Positions 63,330-64,000 of a stretch of DNA of 64,000 bases are shown one piece after another. The stretch lies in NCBI RefSeq assembly GCF_008704495.1, contig NZ_CP023699.1:8308001-8372000 (forward strand), in the 5' to 3' direction. The DNA is from Streptomyces kanamyceticus (GTDB lineage: Bacteria; Actinomycetota; Actinomycetes; Streptomycetales; Streptomycetaceae). Within the stretch, counting starts at the first letter, position 1. Each line of letters starts with the position of its first letter. A program made the translations under genes and the position numbers. The notes under the pieces are model-generated. The model did not search any database, was not told the DNA's origin, and saw only the letters and a list, made by a program, of their open reading frames with translations.

Positions 63330-64000
63330 TCAGGACCTCGGTCCGTGCGCCGCCGCGTCCGCGGGCGCGGACTGCGCCGCCTTGCGGCCGCCCGTGCGCA
63401 GGACGCCCGCGAAGACCGTGAGGCCGCAGGCGAGCAGGGTCACCAGGCCGAAGGAGGTCACGAGGCTGGTGGCCTGCGCCAGGGCGCCGATCGCCGAAGG
63501 GGCGATCAGACTGGAGGTGTACGTGATGGTGGCGACGCCCGCGATGGCCTGGCTGGGGTTGGGGCCGCTGTGCCCGGCCGCGGCGAAGGCGAGCGGCACC
63601 ACGACCGCGATGCCGAGGCCCATCAGCGCGAAGCCGCCCATGGCCATCGCCGGATGCGAGGCGAGGACCACGAGGAGACCGCCGACCGCCGCGAGGACGC
63701 CGCCGGCCCGCACCGTGCGCACCGCGCCGAACCGGTTCACCACCGCGTCGCCCACGAGCCGCGCGATCGCCATGGTGAGGGTGAAGCCGGTGGTGGACGC
63801 GGCGGCGACACCGGCAGAGGTGTCCAGGACGTCCCGCAGGTAGACGGCCGACCAGTCCAGGCTCGCGCCCTCGGCGAAGACCGCGCAGAAGCCGACCGCG
63901 CCGATCAGCAGCGCCGACTTGGGCGGCAGCGAGAACCGCGGCGGCGCCTCCTCCTCGGGCTCCGCCTGGAGGTCGAGGACGCCCTGGCAGACGGTGAGGC
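63330..64000 (-). CDS. MFS transporter, C-terminal part only
   Basis: 223 codons are in the window; the N-terminal half is beyond the right edge. At least six transmembrane helices are seen, for example SALLIGAVGFCAVFAEGASLDWSAVYL, GFALMGLGIAVVVPLAFAAAGH and FGLVTLLACGLTVFAGVL (in parts), with RLVGDAVVNRFGAVRTVRAGG as an internal motif A-like loop. EGASLDWSAVYL is typical of YbjJ-like MFS proteins. Substrate unknown. Confidence 0.85.
   Translation of the reverse strand, partial: LTVCQGVLDLQAEPEEEAPPRFSLPPKSALLIGAVGFCAVFAEGASLDWSAVYLRDVLDTSAGVAAASTTGFTLTMAIARLVGDAVVNRFGAVRTVRAGGVLAAVGGLLVVLASHPAMAMGGFALMGLGIAVVVPLAFAAAGHSGPNPSQAIAGVATITYTSSLIAPSAIGALAQATSLVTSFGLVTLLACGLTVFAGVLRTGGRKAAQSAPADAAAHGPRS

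Overview
The window is high-GC, gene-dense chromosomal DNA from a Streptomyces-type actinomycete. Evidence: frequent GTG/TTG starts, a BldD gene, the sIHF gene, an omega-subunit/CoaBC/MetK cluster, actinobacterial PriA and GuaB1, and a gene order that (from memory) follows the conserved Streptomyces core around alaS-aro-efp-bldD-pyr-metK-priA-fmt-rpe. No rRNA, tRNA, CRISPR array, transposase or integrase was recognised.

Layout. 1-502: N-terminal part of an NB-ARC-type regulator on the minus strand. 676-13712: housekeeping run on the plus strand (DUF948 and DUF6167 membrane-associated proteins, alaS, ruvX, mltG, the shikimate genes aroE-aroC-aroK-aroB, a P-loop kinase-like gene, a degenerate M24 peptidase, efp, nusB). 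13939-14439: bldD on the minus strand, with two BldD-like boxes in its own promoter region. 14613-24632: the de novo pyrimidine operon pyrR-pyrB-pyrC-(PH-like membrane protein)-carA-carB-pyrD-pyrF, with a leader hairpin that would hide the pyrR ribosome-binding site. 25019-29171: sIHF, gmk, rpoZ, coaBC, metK, closed by a 20-bp terminator stem.

29248-34399 is accessory DNA between metK and priA. It is a minus-strand operon of four genes: an XRE/TPR regulator, a TIR-domain protein whose C-terminus carries an RHIM/BASS-like amyloid-signalling motif, a P-loop protein with a related short motif at its N-terminus and an Arg in place of the Walker A Lys, and a two-helix membrane protein. The last three genes overlap by 4 nt each. 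Effector domain plus C-terminal amyloid motif, next to an NTPase with an N-terminal motif, is the layout of amyloid-coupled bacterial immune or cell-death pairs. This is the best candidate for an undescribed system here.

34670-40514: priA (helicase motifs lost), an HTH protein, fmt, rsmB. 40540-45079: a VanB-type reductase, a PPOX flavoprotein, a TetR regulator and an MMPL exporter. 45214-49621: rpe, a SorC-type regulator, a barnase/RNase Sa-type lipoprotein with its barstar, and guaB1. 49752-58298: an SDR and a luciferase-like oxidoreductase, then an apparent lysine-use regulon (APC permease, Lrp/AsnC regulator, davA-like amidase, davB-like lysine 2-monooxygenase), interrupted by two tandem paralogous secreted proteins. 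The permease and davAB promoter regions share CGCAA(CG) boxes spaced about 21 and 30 bp apart, which suggests one Lrp-type regulator wraps both. 58405-64000: an F420-type oxidoreductase, a DUF5995 protein, a Cmx/CmlR-type drug exporter with a possible leader peptide, an NCS2 uracil/xanthine permease, and the C-terminal part of an MFS transporter.

A dispersed hairpin-containing element (core GCGCAGTTCCCCGCGCCCCT) occurs at seven intergenic sites, always next to gene 3' ends.
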